Of a DNA stretch of 5,041 nt, positions 1 to 4,734 are shown in pieces. The notes beneath the pieces are model-generated. The model was not told the origin of the DNA, made no database searches, and was given only the letters and a program-made list of their open reading frames with translations. Source of the DNA: Paracoccaceae bacterium (GTDB lineage Bacteria > Pseudomonadota > Alphaproteobacteria > Rhodobacterales > Rhodobacteraceae); contig SKWP01000040.1 in NCBI GenBank assembly GCA_007128865.1, forward strand, positions 1 through 5,041. Direction: 5' to 3'. The translations under genes were made by a program, and so were the position numbers. Each line of letters starts with the position of its first letter. The first letter of the stretch is position 1.

Positions 1-960
1 GACCGAAATCGTCGGGTCGATACCGCTGACCGCAGCGTTGATCGAAAGGTTGATGACCCCTTCGCCCAGCACATAGGGGGTGAAGTTCAGTTCAACCCCG
101 AAGGGTTTGTATTCGATGCCCACGCCGCGGTCCGAGAACACCGGAATCGGGTATTCGCCGCCGGCGAGGAACTTGGCTTCCTGGCCCGATAGCGCGGTCA
201 GGTTCGGCTCGGCCAGGGTGCGGACCATACCGCGCGATTCCAGCGCCTCGAGCAGCACCTGGAACTGCAGGTTGCCGGTTGTGAAGCCCAGGTTGAAACG
301 CCCCTCGGCCTGACCACCGAGGCCGGCGGTGCGCCTGAATCCATCGCCGTCCGGGCCAGAAGTGACGTTGATGCCCGACGAAAGGTTCTTGCTGACCGAA
401 CGACGCATTTCGGCAAAGCGGACCTTGAGCATGACCTGCTGCGTTCCGCCGACCCGCATCAGGTTCGACACCCGGTCGGGCGCATAGCGGTTGGCAAGGC
501 TCAGGGCGCGGTCCATGTTGTCGATGCTCGAAACCAGCCCCGAAAGCACGATGCCGTCGTTCGCCGTGCGCACCTCGATCTGTTCGGAGGGCAGGATCTG
601 GCGCAGACGTTCGCGGAATTCGGCGATGTCCGGGGTGACCTGCACCTCGACATTGGCAATCAGCCGGCCTTCGGGTGACAGGATGGTCAGCGATGTCCGG
701 CCCGGCGTCTTGCCCAGCACATAGATCGAACGATCCGACAGGGTGGAAATGTCGGCGATGCCGGGGTTGGCGATCGACAATTCGGCAAAGGGCTGGTCCG
801 TCTCGACCACCACCGCCCGGTTCATCGGAACGTTGAGCGATGACGAGGCGGCGCCGTTCATGACGCGCAGCACCTCGGCCTGGGCCTGTGCCGGCACCAG
901 CGCCGATACTGAAAGCGCGACCGCCACAAGGCCGGCCCGCAAATGCGGTTCAAGAATCAT
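1..960 (-). CDS. cpaC: Tad/Flp pilus secretin CpaC (RcpA), C-terminus cut by window edge
   Basis: This is the outer-membrane secretin through which the Flp pilus leaves the cell. 320 codons are visible and the frame runs open off position 1; family members are usually somewhat under 500 residues, so roughly the last third is missing. Residues 1-28 form a Sec signal peptide ending AQAQA. Residues about 44-110 match the pilus-secretin N-terminal domain (RAVVVETDQPFAELSIANP). Residues 112-168 resemble a BON-like periplasmic domain (GIVLSGLVSS). The secretin core begins near 172, with the diagnostic stretch LAEPNLTALSGQEAKFLAGG at 249-268 followed by EYPIPV, and VELNFTPYV at 289-297. The ATG at 958-960 is chosen because an in-frame TGA lies seven codons upstream and an AGGA-like ribosome site (965-968) sits a few bases before it. 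It follows cpaB on the same strand but after an unusually long 225-bp gap. Confidence 0.95.
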   Translation of the reverse strand, partial: MILEPHLRAGLVAVALSVSALVPAQAQAEVLRVMNGAASSSLNVPMNRAVVVETDQPFAELSIANPGIADISTLSDRSIYVLGKTPGRTSLTILSPEGRLIANVEVQVTPDIAEFRERLRQILPSEQIEVRTANDGIVLSGLVSSIDNMDRALSLANRYAPDRVSNLMRVGGTQQVMLKVRFAEMRRSVSKNLSSGINVTSGPDGDGFRRTAGLGGQAEGRFNLGFTTGNLQFQVLLEALESRGMVRTLAEPNLTALSGQEAKFLAGGEYPIPVFSDRGVGIEYKPFGVELNFTPYVLGEGVINLSINAAVSGIDPTISV

Positions 961-1029
961 GTGATCCTGCCTCTGCGATCACTGGTACTGCCGAATTCGT
1001 GCCGGGTCTTTGAACGCCCGATTTCAGTC

Positions 1030-1058
1030 ATCATGCGCCAATTCGCGAAACATTGCAA
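1030..1058 (-). promoter_or_regulatory. Candidate sigma70-type promoter for cpaC
   Basis: On the minus strand a TTGCAA box (1053-1058) and a CATGAT box (1030-1035) are separated by exactly 17 bases; each matches 4 of 6 positions of the TTGACA/TATAAT consensus. Transcription would start near 1023, giving a leader of about 60 bases before the cpaC ATG. The match is moderate and such matches occur by chance. The position, inside an otherwise empty gap between two genes normally co-transcribed, makes it worth listing. Confidence 0.3.
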
Positions 1059-1130
1059 GAATCAGGCATTTGCGCGCCGTTGCTGATGTGGGTGATGGGC
1101 AACACATGCCAGTGGTGGTGCACATTGAAC

Positions 1131-1160
1131 GGCACGGCCCCCAGATGCGGTGACCGTGCC
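1131..1160 (-). other. Hairpin downstream of cpaB
   Basis: GGCACGG (1131-1137) and CCGTGCC (1154-1160) form a perfect 7-bp stem with a 16-base loop, starting 25 bases after the cpaB stop codon. No T-run follows on the minus strand, so it is not a canonical intrinsic terminator. It could be an attenuator, an mRNA 3'-end stabiliser or a processing site between cpaB and cpaC. Confidence 0.35.
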
Positions 1161-1185
1161 GGCGGGTTCCTGGCCTGACAGGTGG

Positions 1186-2025
1186 TCAGTTCGTGCAGGG
1201 AATGGGGATTTCCACCACCTGATTGCCGCGCCGGGTGCGGATCGTGCAGACTTGCGGGCGCTCGATCACCACCTGCTGCGGCGCCTCGATGCCCAGCAGC
1301 CGGCGCTGGTCGATCTCCACCGCTTCGGAAAGCGCGTCATCCTCGACACCGACCAGCGACAGCGAAAGCCGCCCGGTCGATTGCGCCTGTGCCAGCGCCG
1401 CGACCTGCTGCGGCGTTGCCTCGACGGTGACATTGCGGGCGATCACGGCGCGGTCGTTGCGATCCTGGTCGGCGCTCTGGTCGATGGCAATGACGCGGAC
1501 GCCGGATTCGATCATCCGCGTGATTTCGCCCTGAGAACTCCGGCCGGTCCAGTACACGTCAACCCGGTCGGTCGGCCGCAGGAAGCCGGCGACACCGGTG
1601 GTGACATTCACCTGGATGGTAAAGGCGCGCATCCCGCGCGAAAGCTGCGAGGTCACGCCGGCGTTTTCGCCCGGCGCGGTGACCTTCATGGCCATGATCG
1701 GCTCGTTCGGTTCCATCGCGCGCAGCACCGTGCGCGGCCCCGTTGCATCGGGCGGAAACAGCGCCGCGCGGTCGGTGAATACCCCGGTCGGCAGAGCCTC
1801 CTTGGGCCATTTGACGGCGCGGACGTCCTGTTCGGTCAGCCGCTGGCCATAACGAATCGCCCGCCGGGCCACGAACACCTCGGACGTTTCCACCACGGGG
1901 GCGCGATTGGCACGCTCGGCGGCAAGCTGGGCCTGCGTCTGCGTGATGTAGCTCTGCGCCATGAACACGGCAAAACCCGCCAGACCGATCCCGATCAACA
2001 GCACAAGTCCAAAGACTAGTCGCAT
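1186..2025 (-). CDS. cpaB: Flp pilus assembly protein CpaB (RcpC)
   Basis: CpaB/RcpC is an inner-membrane-anchored periplasmic protein of the Tad machine, thought to link or stabilise the secretin channel. The 279-residue protein has one N-terminal membrane segment (about residues 3-23) and a coiled stretch rich in Gln/Ala (29-42). A SAF domain follows at about 48-116 (VFVARRAIRYGQRLTEQDV), then the RcpC domain at about 131-230 with the conserved PTDRVDVYW at 151-159. The tail contains Cys260 and Cys277, a pair that could form a disulfide in the periplasm. The length is normal for the family. The ATG at 2023-2025 is preceded by GAGAGGT (2031-2037), a strong ribosome site with five bases of spacing. 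It lies between the second pilin gene (147-bp gap) and cpaC (225-bp gap) on the same strand. A long open frame on the opposite strand is a composition artefact. Confidence 0.95.
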   Translation of the reverse strand: MRLVFGLVLLIGIGLAGFAVFMAQSYITQTQAQLAAERANRAPVVETSEVFVARRAIRYGQRLTEQDVRAVKWPKEALPTGVFTDRAALFPPDATGPRTVLRAMEPNEPIMAMKVTAPGENAGVTSQLSRGMRAFTIQVNVTTGVAGFLRPTDRVDVYWTGRSSQGEITRMIESGVRVIAIDQSADQDRNDRAVIARNVTVEATPQQVAALAQAQSTGRLSLSLVGVEDDALSEAVEIDQRRLLGIEAPQQVVIERPQVCTIRTRRGNQVVEIPIPCTN

Positions 2026-2172
2026 GGGTCACCTCTCGAACTATCGCGGACGGCGGCGCCGGGTCGCGAATATCTGCGTTGGCATATGGTCACCGGAATG
2101 CGGCAAAAGCTTGGAAACATCCGGGTTTGTCTGCGCCGTCGGGCCCCGGCCGCGCGCGCCTTTTCGGCGCTG

Positions 2173-2370
2173 TCAGTCGAAGCTCAACTCGCGGATCGTC
2201 GCGCCGGACAGCGCATCGGAAAGCGCGGTTGCCACACCGGTCATGCCGCCGCTCAGCTGGCTGATGATGCCGACGCCAAGGGCGATCATCGCGGCAGCCA
2301 GCACGACCCAATCCACCGTGACCGCGGCGGTCTCGTCGGCCAGCCAGGCCCGGATCATGTCTGTTGGCAT
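2173..2370 (-). CDS. Second Flp-like type IVb pilin, variant cleavage site
   Basis: This 65-residue protein is a paralogue of the neighbouring major pilin; 23 of 50 aligned residues are identical, including AVTVDWVVL. Residues 1-15 are the leader and 16-39 the hydrophobic helix, followed by a small Gly/Ala/Ser-rich tail ending RELSFD. The residue before the expected cleavage point is Ala15 (DETA|AVTV) where prepilins normally have Gly. The leader carries one Arg against two Asp and one Glu, so it is acidic. The ATG at 2368-2370 has a good ribosome site, GGAAGGT (2377-2383), six bases away, which argues for a real translated gene. It sits downstream of a strong terminator, so it is probably expressed less than the major pilin. 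It may be a minor pilin, an anchor or a poorly processed subunit; its role is inferred, its family is not in doubt. Confidence 0.88.
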   Translation of the reverse strand: MPTDMIRAWLADETAAVTVDWVVLAAAMIALGVGIISQLSGGMTGVATALSDALSGATIRELSFD

Positions 2371-2438
2371 CGCGTGACCTTCCAGCGGTTGCCGGCACGC
2401 CGCAACGGGGCAAGGCTGCGCCGCCCTCGGCCGGCCGG

Positions 2439-2473
2439 AAAGAAAACAGCGCCCCGTTTCCCCGGGGCGCTGT
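2439..2473 (-). terminator. Intrinsic terminator after the major pilin gene
   Basis: On the minus strand an 11-bp perfect GC-rich stem (arms 2463-2473 and 2446-2456) closes a 6-base loop and is followed at once by TTTCTTT (2445-2439). The stem begins 43 bases after the flp stop codon. The opposite strand has no T-run after the hairpin, so the terminator works only in the minus direction. It should separate an abundant pilin mRNA from the downstream pilin-2/cpaB genes, which would then depend on read-through or on a promoter I cannot identify. Confidence 0.9.
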
Positions 2474-2516
2474 CATGCGCGTCAGGCGTATCGCCCGCAG
2501 CATTCCACGCTGCGGA

Positions 2517-2753
2517 TCACTCGGCGGGCGTCGGATTGCTGGTCGAGCCCATGTCGGTCAGGCCGGTGGTGTCGACGGTCGCGCCGCCCAGAGCGTCGGC
2601 GATGGTCTGGCCCATGTTGCCGATGCCGCCGCCCACGGTCGCCACGACGGCGATGCCAAGGCCCACGATGGCGGCGGTCAGCACCACCCAGTCCACGGTG
2701 ACAGCGCCCGATTCGTCGTCGCGGAATTGCTTGATCAGGTCATTGAATTTCAT
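2517..2753 (-). CDS. flp: Major Flp family type IVb pilin
   Basis: This is the structural subunit of the Tad/Flp pilus, made as a prepilin, trimmed by a prepilin peptidase and polymerised from the inner membrane. It has 78 residues: leader 1-16 (ending DDESG), predicted cleavage after Gly16, and a mature protein starting AVTVDWVVLTAA. The hydrophobic helix covers about 17-40, followed by a Gly-rich turn (GGGIGNMG) and a Thr/Ser/Pro-rich tail (residues 59-78) likely to be exposed. The +5 residue is Asp21 followed by Trp22 in place of the classical Glu-Tyr. The open frame extends far upstream to 3320, but the start at 2751-2753 is clear: it gives a normal prepilin leader, and GGAG (2760-2763) lies six bases before the ATG. 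A strong terminator follows, so the gene is probably transcribed mainly alone. Confidence 0.93.
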   Translation of the reverse strand: MKFNDLIKQFRDDESGAVTVDWVVLTAAIVGLGIAVVATVGGGIGNMGQTIADALGGATVDTTGLTDMGSTSNPTPAE

Positions 2754-2811
2754 GTCGGTCTCCAGGTTTTCAGGTTTCGCTCGTTCCGTTCTGCCGTTCC
2801 GGTTTCTGTCA

Positions 2812-2833
2812 GGGCCGGCCTCTGTTCCGGCCC
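2812..2833 (-). other. Hairpin in the flp mRNA leader
   Basis: GGGCCGG (2812-2818) and CCGGCCC (2827-2833) form a perfect 7-bp GC-only stem with an 8-base loop, about 60 bases upstream of the flp start codon. If transcription starts near 2905, this lies within the 5' leader. It does not cover the ribosome site, so a role in message stability fits better than blocking translation; this is inference. Confidence 0.35.
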
Positions 2834-2910
2834 GATCCCCGTCGGGCATGTCGGCATAAGGCCCCCGAATCGTGGCGAGAGTGCGGCGCGGATCGTGCAT
2901 TTTCCTAGCG

Positions 2911-2970
2911 GTGGCAGATTCCGGCGCCGGACATGTCAAGCCATTGAAATTTGAAGATAAAAAATTCAAC
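2911..2970 (-). promoter_or_regulatory. Candidate flp promoter with an AT-rich upstream element
   Basis: On the minus strand a perfect TTGACA (2934-2939), preceded by C as is common in alphaproteobacterial -35 boxes, lies just downstream of an AT-rich tract (2944-2969). That is the position an RNA polymerase UP element would occupy. With a 17-base spacer the -10 position (2911-2916) reads TGCCAC, a poor match, so either an activator is needed or the true -10 is elsewhere. The predicted leader to the flp ATG is about 150 bases. No CtrA-type TTAA-N7-TTAA site is visible. Confidence 0.35.
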
Positions 2971-3007
2971 CGCCGACAGATTTTCTGCTTGCATGGCTGT
3001 TTTCGGG

Positions 3008-3054
3008 GCAGCCGAAGGCCCGCTTTCGGCGCCAGACGCACCGTTTTCGGCTGC
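3008..3054. repeat. Inverted repeat, 9-bp perfect arms
   Basis: GCAGCCGAA (3008-3016) is the exact reverse complement of TTCGGCTGC (3046-3054), with a 29-base spacer. The spacer holds a further TTTCGG copy, giving three TTTCGG-like units between 3001 and 3050. It could be a binding site for a dimeric regulator or a stem in the transglycosylase leader RNA. Confidence 0.45.
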
Positions 3055-3090
3055 GATTCCCCGCCCGCGTCCGCGCTGCGGGTCACGGCA

Positions 3091-3139
3091 TTTCCGGCCG
3101 GTCCTGCACGGATTTCCCCCTGTGCAGACCGGCGGGAAA
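3091..3139. repeat. 49-base imperfect palindrome upstream of the transglycosylase gene
   Basis: The two halves pair in three blocks: TTTCC/GGAAA (3091-3095 with 3135-3139), GCCGGT/ACCGGC (3097-3102 with 3128-3133) and CTGCAC/GTGCAG (3104-3109 with 3122-3127). The only interruptions are one G/G mismatch and one bulged C. That makes 17 base pairs around a loop of about 12 bases. No T-run follows on either strand, so it is not a standard terminator. It ends 78 bases before the transglycosylase start codon. It may be a structured leader, an operator or a dispersed palindromic repeat. Confidence 0.6.
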
Positions 3140-3217
3140 CACCGGGCGTAGCCACAAGCTGCCATTTCTGCCAAGGTGGCGTTGATCGGCAGCAAGACCG
3201 CAGGCAGGACAGGCAAG

Positions 3218-4087
3218 ATGGCAGGACGTGCAGCCAGCAGCATGGCGGCAGGGTTGGCGGCCCTGTTCGTTTCGGCGCATCCGGCGATGGCGGAAACACC
3301 CGTGGCAGCGCCAGAGCCATCGCCCGATTTCACCTTCCGGCGTGTGGTTGCCCCGACCGCTGGCAACACCGGCCCCAGGATCACGGTTCAGATCGACCCG
3401 GTGGAACAGGCCCGTCTGCTTGCGCCCCGCCCGCCGGCCGCGCCGCCGCCCGAGGTCAGGCCAGACCCTGCACCCGCCGCCGGTTTCGACTGGTTCTGGG
3501 ATCTGGTGCCGGCTTCCGGCCCGCCCGACCCGGCGCGTTTTGCCGAAGGCATTCTCGCGCTGGGCGCGGCCCCGTCAGGGCGGCCGGTGCCCGAGCCCCG
3601 TGTCCAGACGCTTCAGGACATTGCCGCCCGGCACGGCCCCGATATCCTGCGCGCCAGCGTCGGAACGGGGGTTTCACCGGCGCTGGTGCTGGCGGTGATC
3701 GCGGTGGAAAGCGGCGGGCGCGCAGATGCCGAAAGCGGCAAGGGCGCGCAGGGGCTGATGCAGCTGATCCCGGCCACGGCAGAACGCTTTGGCGTGACCG
3801 ACAGTTTCGACGCCGCACAGAACATTGCCGGGGGCATTGCCTATCTCGACTGGCTGCTTGCCCGCTTTGAACGCGATGCGGTGCTGGCGCTGGCCGGATA
3901 CAATGCCGGCGAAGGCGCGGTCAGGAACCATGACGGCGTTCCGCCATTCGCCGAAACCCGCGCCTATGTGCCCAAGGTGCTTGCCGCGTGGCAGGTCGCA
4001 CGCGGGCTGTGCCTTACGCCGCCCGAACTGCCGGGCGACGGTTGCGTGTTTGCGGTGGGCGCGCAGCGGGCTGCCGCGCGCCCCTGA
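3218..4087 (+). CDS. Secreted lytic transglycosylase (SLT domain, GH23-like)
   Basis: The enzyme would cleave the MurNAc-GlcNAc bond of peptidoglycan in the periplasm, forming 1,6-anhydro-MurNAc ends. The 289-residue protein has a signal peptide (1-25, ending HPAMA), a proline/alanine-rich linker (about 65-88) and a C-terminal SLT fold from about 133 to 262. The catalytic Glu is probably E164 in VIAVESGG (160-167). GAQGLMQLIPATA (177-189), ALAGYNAGEGAV (225-235 region) and the ETRAYVPKVL segment (246-255) complete the family motifs. Cys265 and Cys276 could form a disulfide in the tail. The ATG at 3218 is preferred because it gives a compact signal peptide with Arg4 and an AGGA (3206-3209) lies eight bases upstream. 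An in-frame GTG at 3176 lacks a ribosome site and would give an overlong n-region. It is transcribed away from flp and converges on scoB with a 3-bp gap. The enzyme class is secure; a link to pilus assembly is inferred from position. Confidence 0.93.
   Translation: MAGRAASSMAAGLAALFVSAHPAMAETPVAAPEPSPDFTFRRVVAPTAGNTGPRITVQIDPVEQARLLAPRPPAAPPPEVRPDPAPAAGFDWFWDLVPASGPPDPARFAEGILALGAAPSGRPVPEPRVQTLQDIAARHGPDILRASVGTGVSPALVLAVIAVESGGRADAESGKGAQGLMQLIPATAERFGVTDSFDAAQNIAGGIAYLDWLLARFERDAVLALAGYNAGEGAVRNHDGVPPFAETRAYVPKVLAAWQVARGLCLTPPELPGDGCVFAVGAQRAAARP
4057..4083 (-). terminator. GC-rich hairpin at the convergent junction, possible atypical terminator
   Basis: In the minus-strand transcript, bases 4083-4073 pair with 4067-4057 in an 11-bp stem (one G-U wobble) around a 5-base loop, beginning 7 bases after the scoB stop codon. 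In the plus-strand transcript the wobble becomes a mismatch, leaving 10 pairs. There is no T-run on either side, so a simple intrinsic terminator is not supported. It lies inside the last codons of the transglycosylase gene (the arm ends two bases before its TGA) and encodes the Ala/Arg-rich tail. It could help define 3' ends for both transcripts. Confidence 0.35.
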
Positions 4088-4090
4088 CGC

Positions 4091-4720
4091 TCAGTTGACC
4101 AGTGTCGCCTCGGTCGCGGCGCGAATGTCATCTTCGCTGACGCCCGGCGCCGTCTCGACAACCCTCAACCCGCCTTCGACCACGTCGAGCACGCCCAGAT
4201 TGGTGATGATCCGGTTGACCACCCCCTTGCCGGTCAGCGGCAGGGTGCAGGCGCGCAGCAGCTTCGATTCGCCGGCCTTGTTGGTGTGGTCCATCACCAC
4301 AACCACGCGCTTGACCCCGGCGACAAGGTCCATCGCGCCGCCCATGCCCTTGACCAGCTTGCCGGGGATCATCCAGTTGGCCAGATCGCCGTTCTCGGCC
4401 ACCTCCATCGCGCCCAGGATCGCCATGGCGATCTTGCCGCCGCGAATCATCGCAAAGCTTTGCGCGCTGTCAAAGAAGGCGGTGTGGGGCAGGGCGGTGA
4501 CCGTCTGCTTGCCGGCGTTGATGAGGTCGGCATCAACTTCGGCGTCGGTCGGAAAGGGGCCGATGCCCAGCATGCCGTTTTCCGATTGCAGCGTCACCGT
4601 GACGCCGTCGGGGATGTAGTTGGCCACCAGCGTCGGGATCCCGATGCCGAGGTTTACATACATCCCGTCCTCAAGCTCCTTCGCCGCGCGGGCGGCCATC
4701 TGGTTGCGGTCCCATGCCAT
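4091..4720 (-). CDS. scoB: 3-oxoacid CoA-transferase subunit B
   Basis: This is the catalytic beta subunit of a type I CoA-transferase that moves CoA between an acyl-CoA (typically succinyl-CoA) and a 3-oxoacid such as acetoacetate; it works in the cytoplasm with subunit A. The 209-residue length is normal. Family motifs are [15 protein letters not shown] (22-36), the active-site [10 protein letters not shown] (46-55) with the catalytic Glu at E47, and [20 protein letters not shown] (125-144). [16 protein letters not shown] (162-177) and a C-terminal LRVVETAPG complete the set. The ATG at 4718-4720 is preceded by GGGAGGGA with six bases of spacing, and only 14 bp separate it from the stop of the upstream subunit-A gene, indicating one operon and probably coordinated translation. 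Substrate choice cannot be read from sequence: succinyl-CoA:acetoacetate transfer is likely, acetate CoA-transferase is possible. Confidence 0.95.
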   Translation of the reverse strand: MAWDRNQMAARAAKELEDGMYVNLGIGIPTLVANYIPDGVTVTLQSENGMLGIGPFPTDAEVDADLINAGKQTVTALPHTAFFDSAQSFAMIRGGKIAMAILGAMEVAENGDLANWMIPGKLVKGMGGAMDLVAGVKRVVVVMDHTNKAGESKLLRACTLPLTGKGVVNRIITNLGVLDVVEGGLRVVETAPGVSEDDIRAATEATLVN

Positions 4721-4734
4721 GATGCGTCCCTCCC

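Larger units (their letters stand above)
2754..3217. other. Divergent intergenic region between flp and the transglycosylase gene
   Basis: These 464 bp hold no gene I can support. From left to right they contain: the flp ribosome site and a purine-rich leader (on the minus strand) with short imperfect direct repeats (CGTTCCG at 2782-2788 and 2795-2801; CAGGTTT at 2763-2769 and 2771-2777); a hairpin (2812-2833); a TTGACA box; an AT-rich island (2941-2970, 7 G/C in 30 bases, against a strongly GC-rich background); and two inverted repeats (3008-3054 and 3091-3139). I could not find a convincing plus-strand promoter for the transglycosylase. The closest is a lone GATAAA at 2956-2961 with no matching upstream box. 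Confidence 0.6.

Noticed and set aside
1031..1135. A 34-codon minus-strand frame in the cpaB-cpaC gap, from a GTG, encoding a peptide with HHHWH.
   Set aside because: There is no properly spaced ribosome site, the start is GTG inside the hairpin arm, and the frame is short enough to occur by chance. Conservation in relatives would be needed to revive it.
1150..2019. A 289-codon open frame on the plus strand opposite cpaB.
   Set aside because: It mirrors cpaB almost end to end, has no ribosome site or recognisable domain, and is rich in Arg/His/Gly/Pro as expected from an antisense frame of a GC-rich gene.
2156..2170. A small hairpin (GCGCC/GGCGC, 5-base loop) just after the second pilin gene, considered as a terminator.
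   Set aside because: Only five base pairs and no T-run on the minus strand; too weak to call in GC-rich DNA.
2086..2859. Long plus-strand frames (2086-2859 and 2364-2954) opposite the two pilin genes and the terminator.
   Set aside because: They run across two genes with clear starts, ribosome sites and pilin motifs and across a terminator; the translations have low-complexity Arg/Ala/Pro composition.
2754..3217. A CtrA-type or EcfG-type regulatory site in the divergent region.
   Set aside because: No TTAA-N7-TTAA pair and no correctly spaced GGAAC/CGTT pair was found by eye.
2754..3320. An extended start for the pilin, giving a protein of about 267 residues.
   Set aside because: The extension would overlap the divergent transglycosylase gene and destroy the normal 16-residue prepilin leader; the internal ATG at 2753 has a good ribosome site.
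2872..3870. A 332-codon plus-strand frame overlapping the transglycosylase gene.
   Set aside because: It is out of frame with the SLT-domain protein, has Arg/Gly/Ala/Pro-rich low-complexity content and no family motif.
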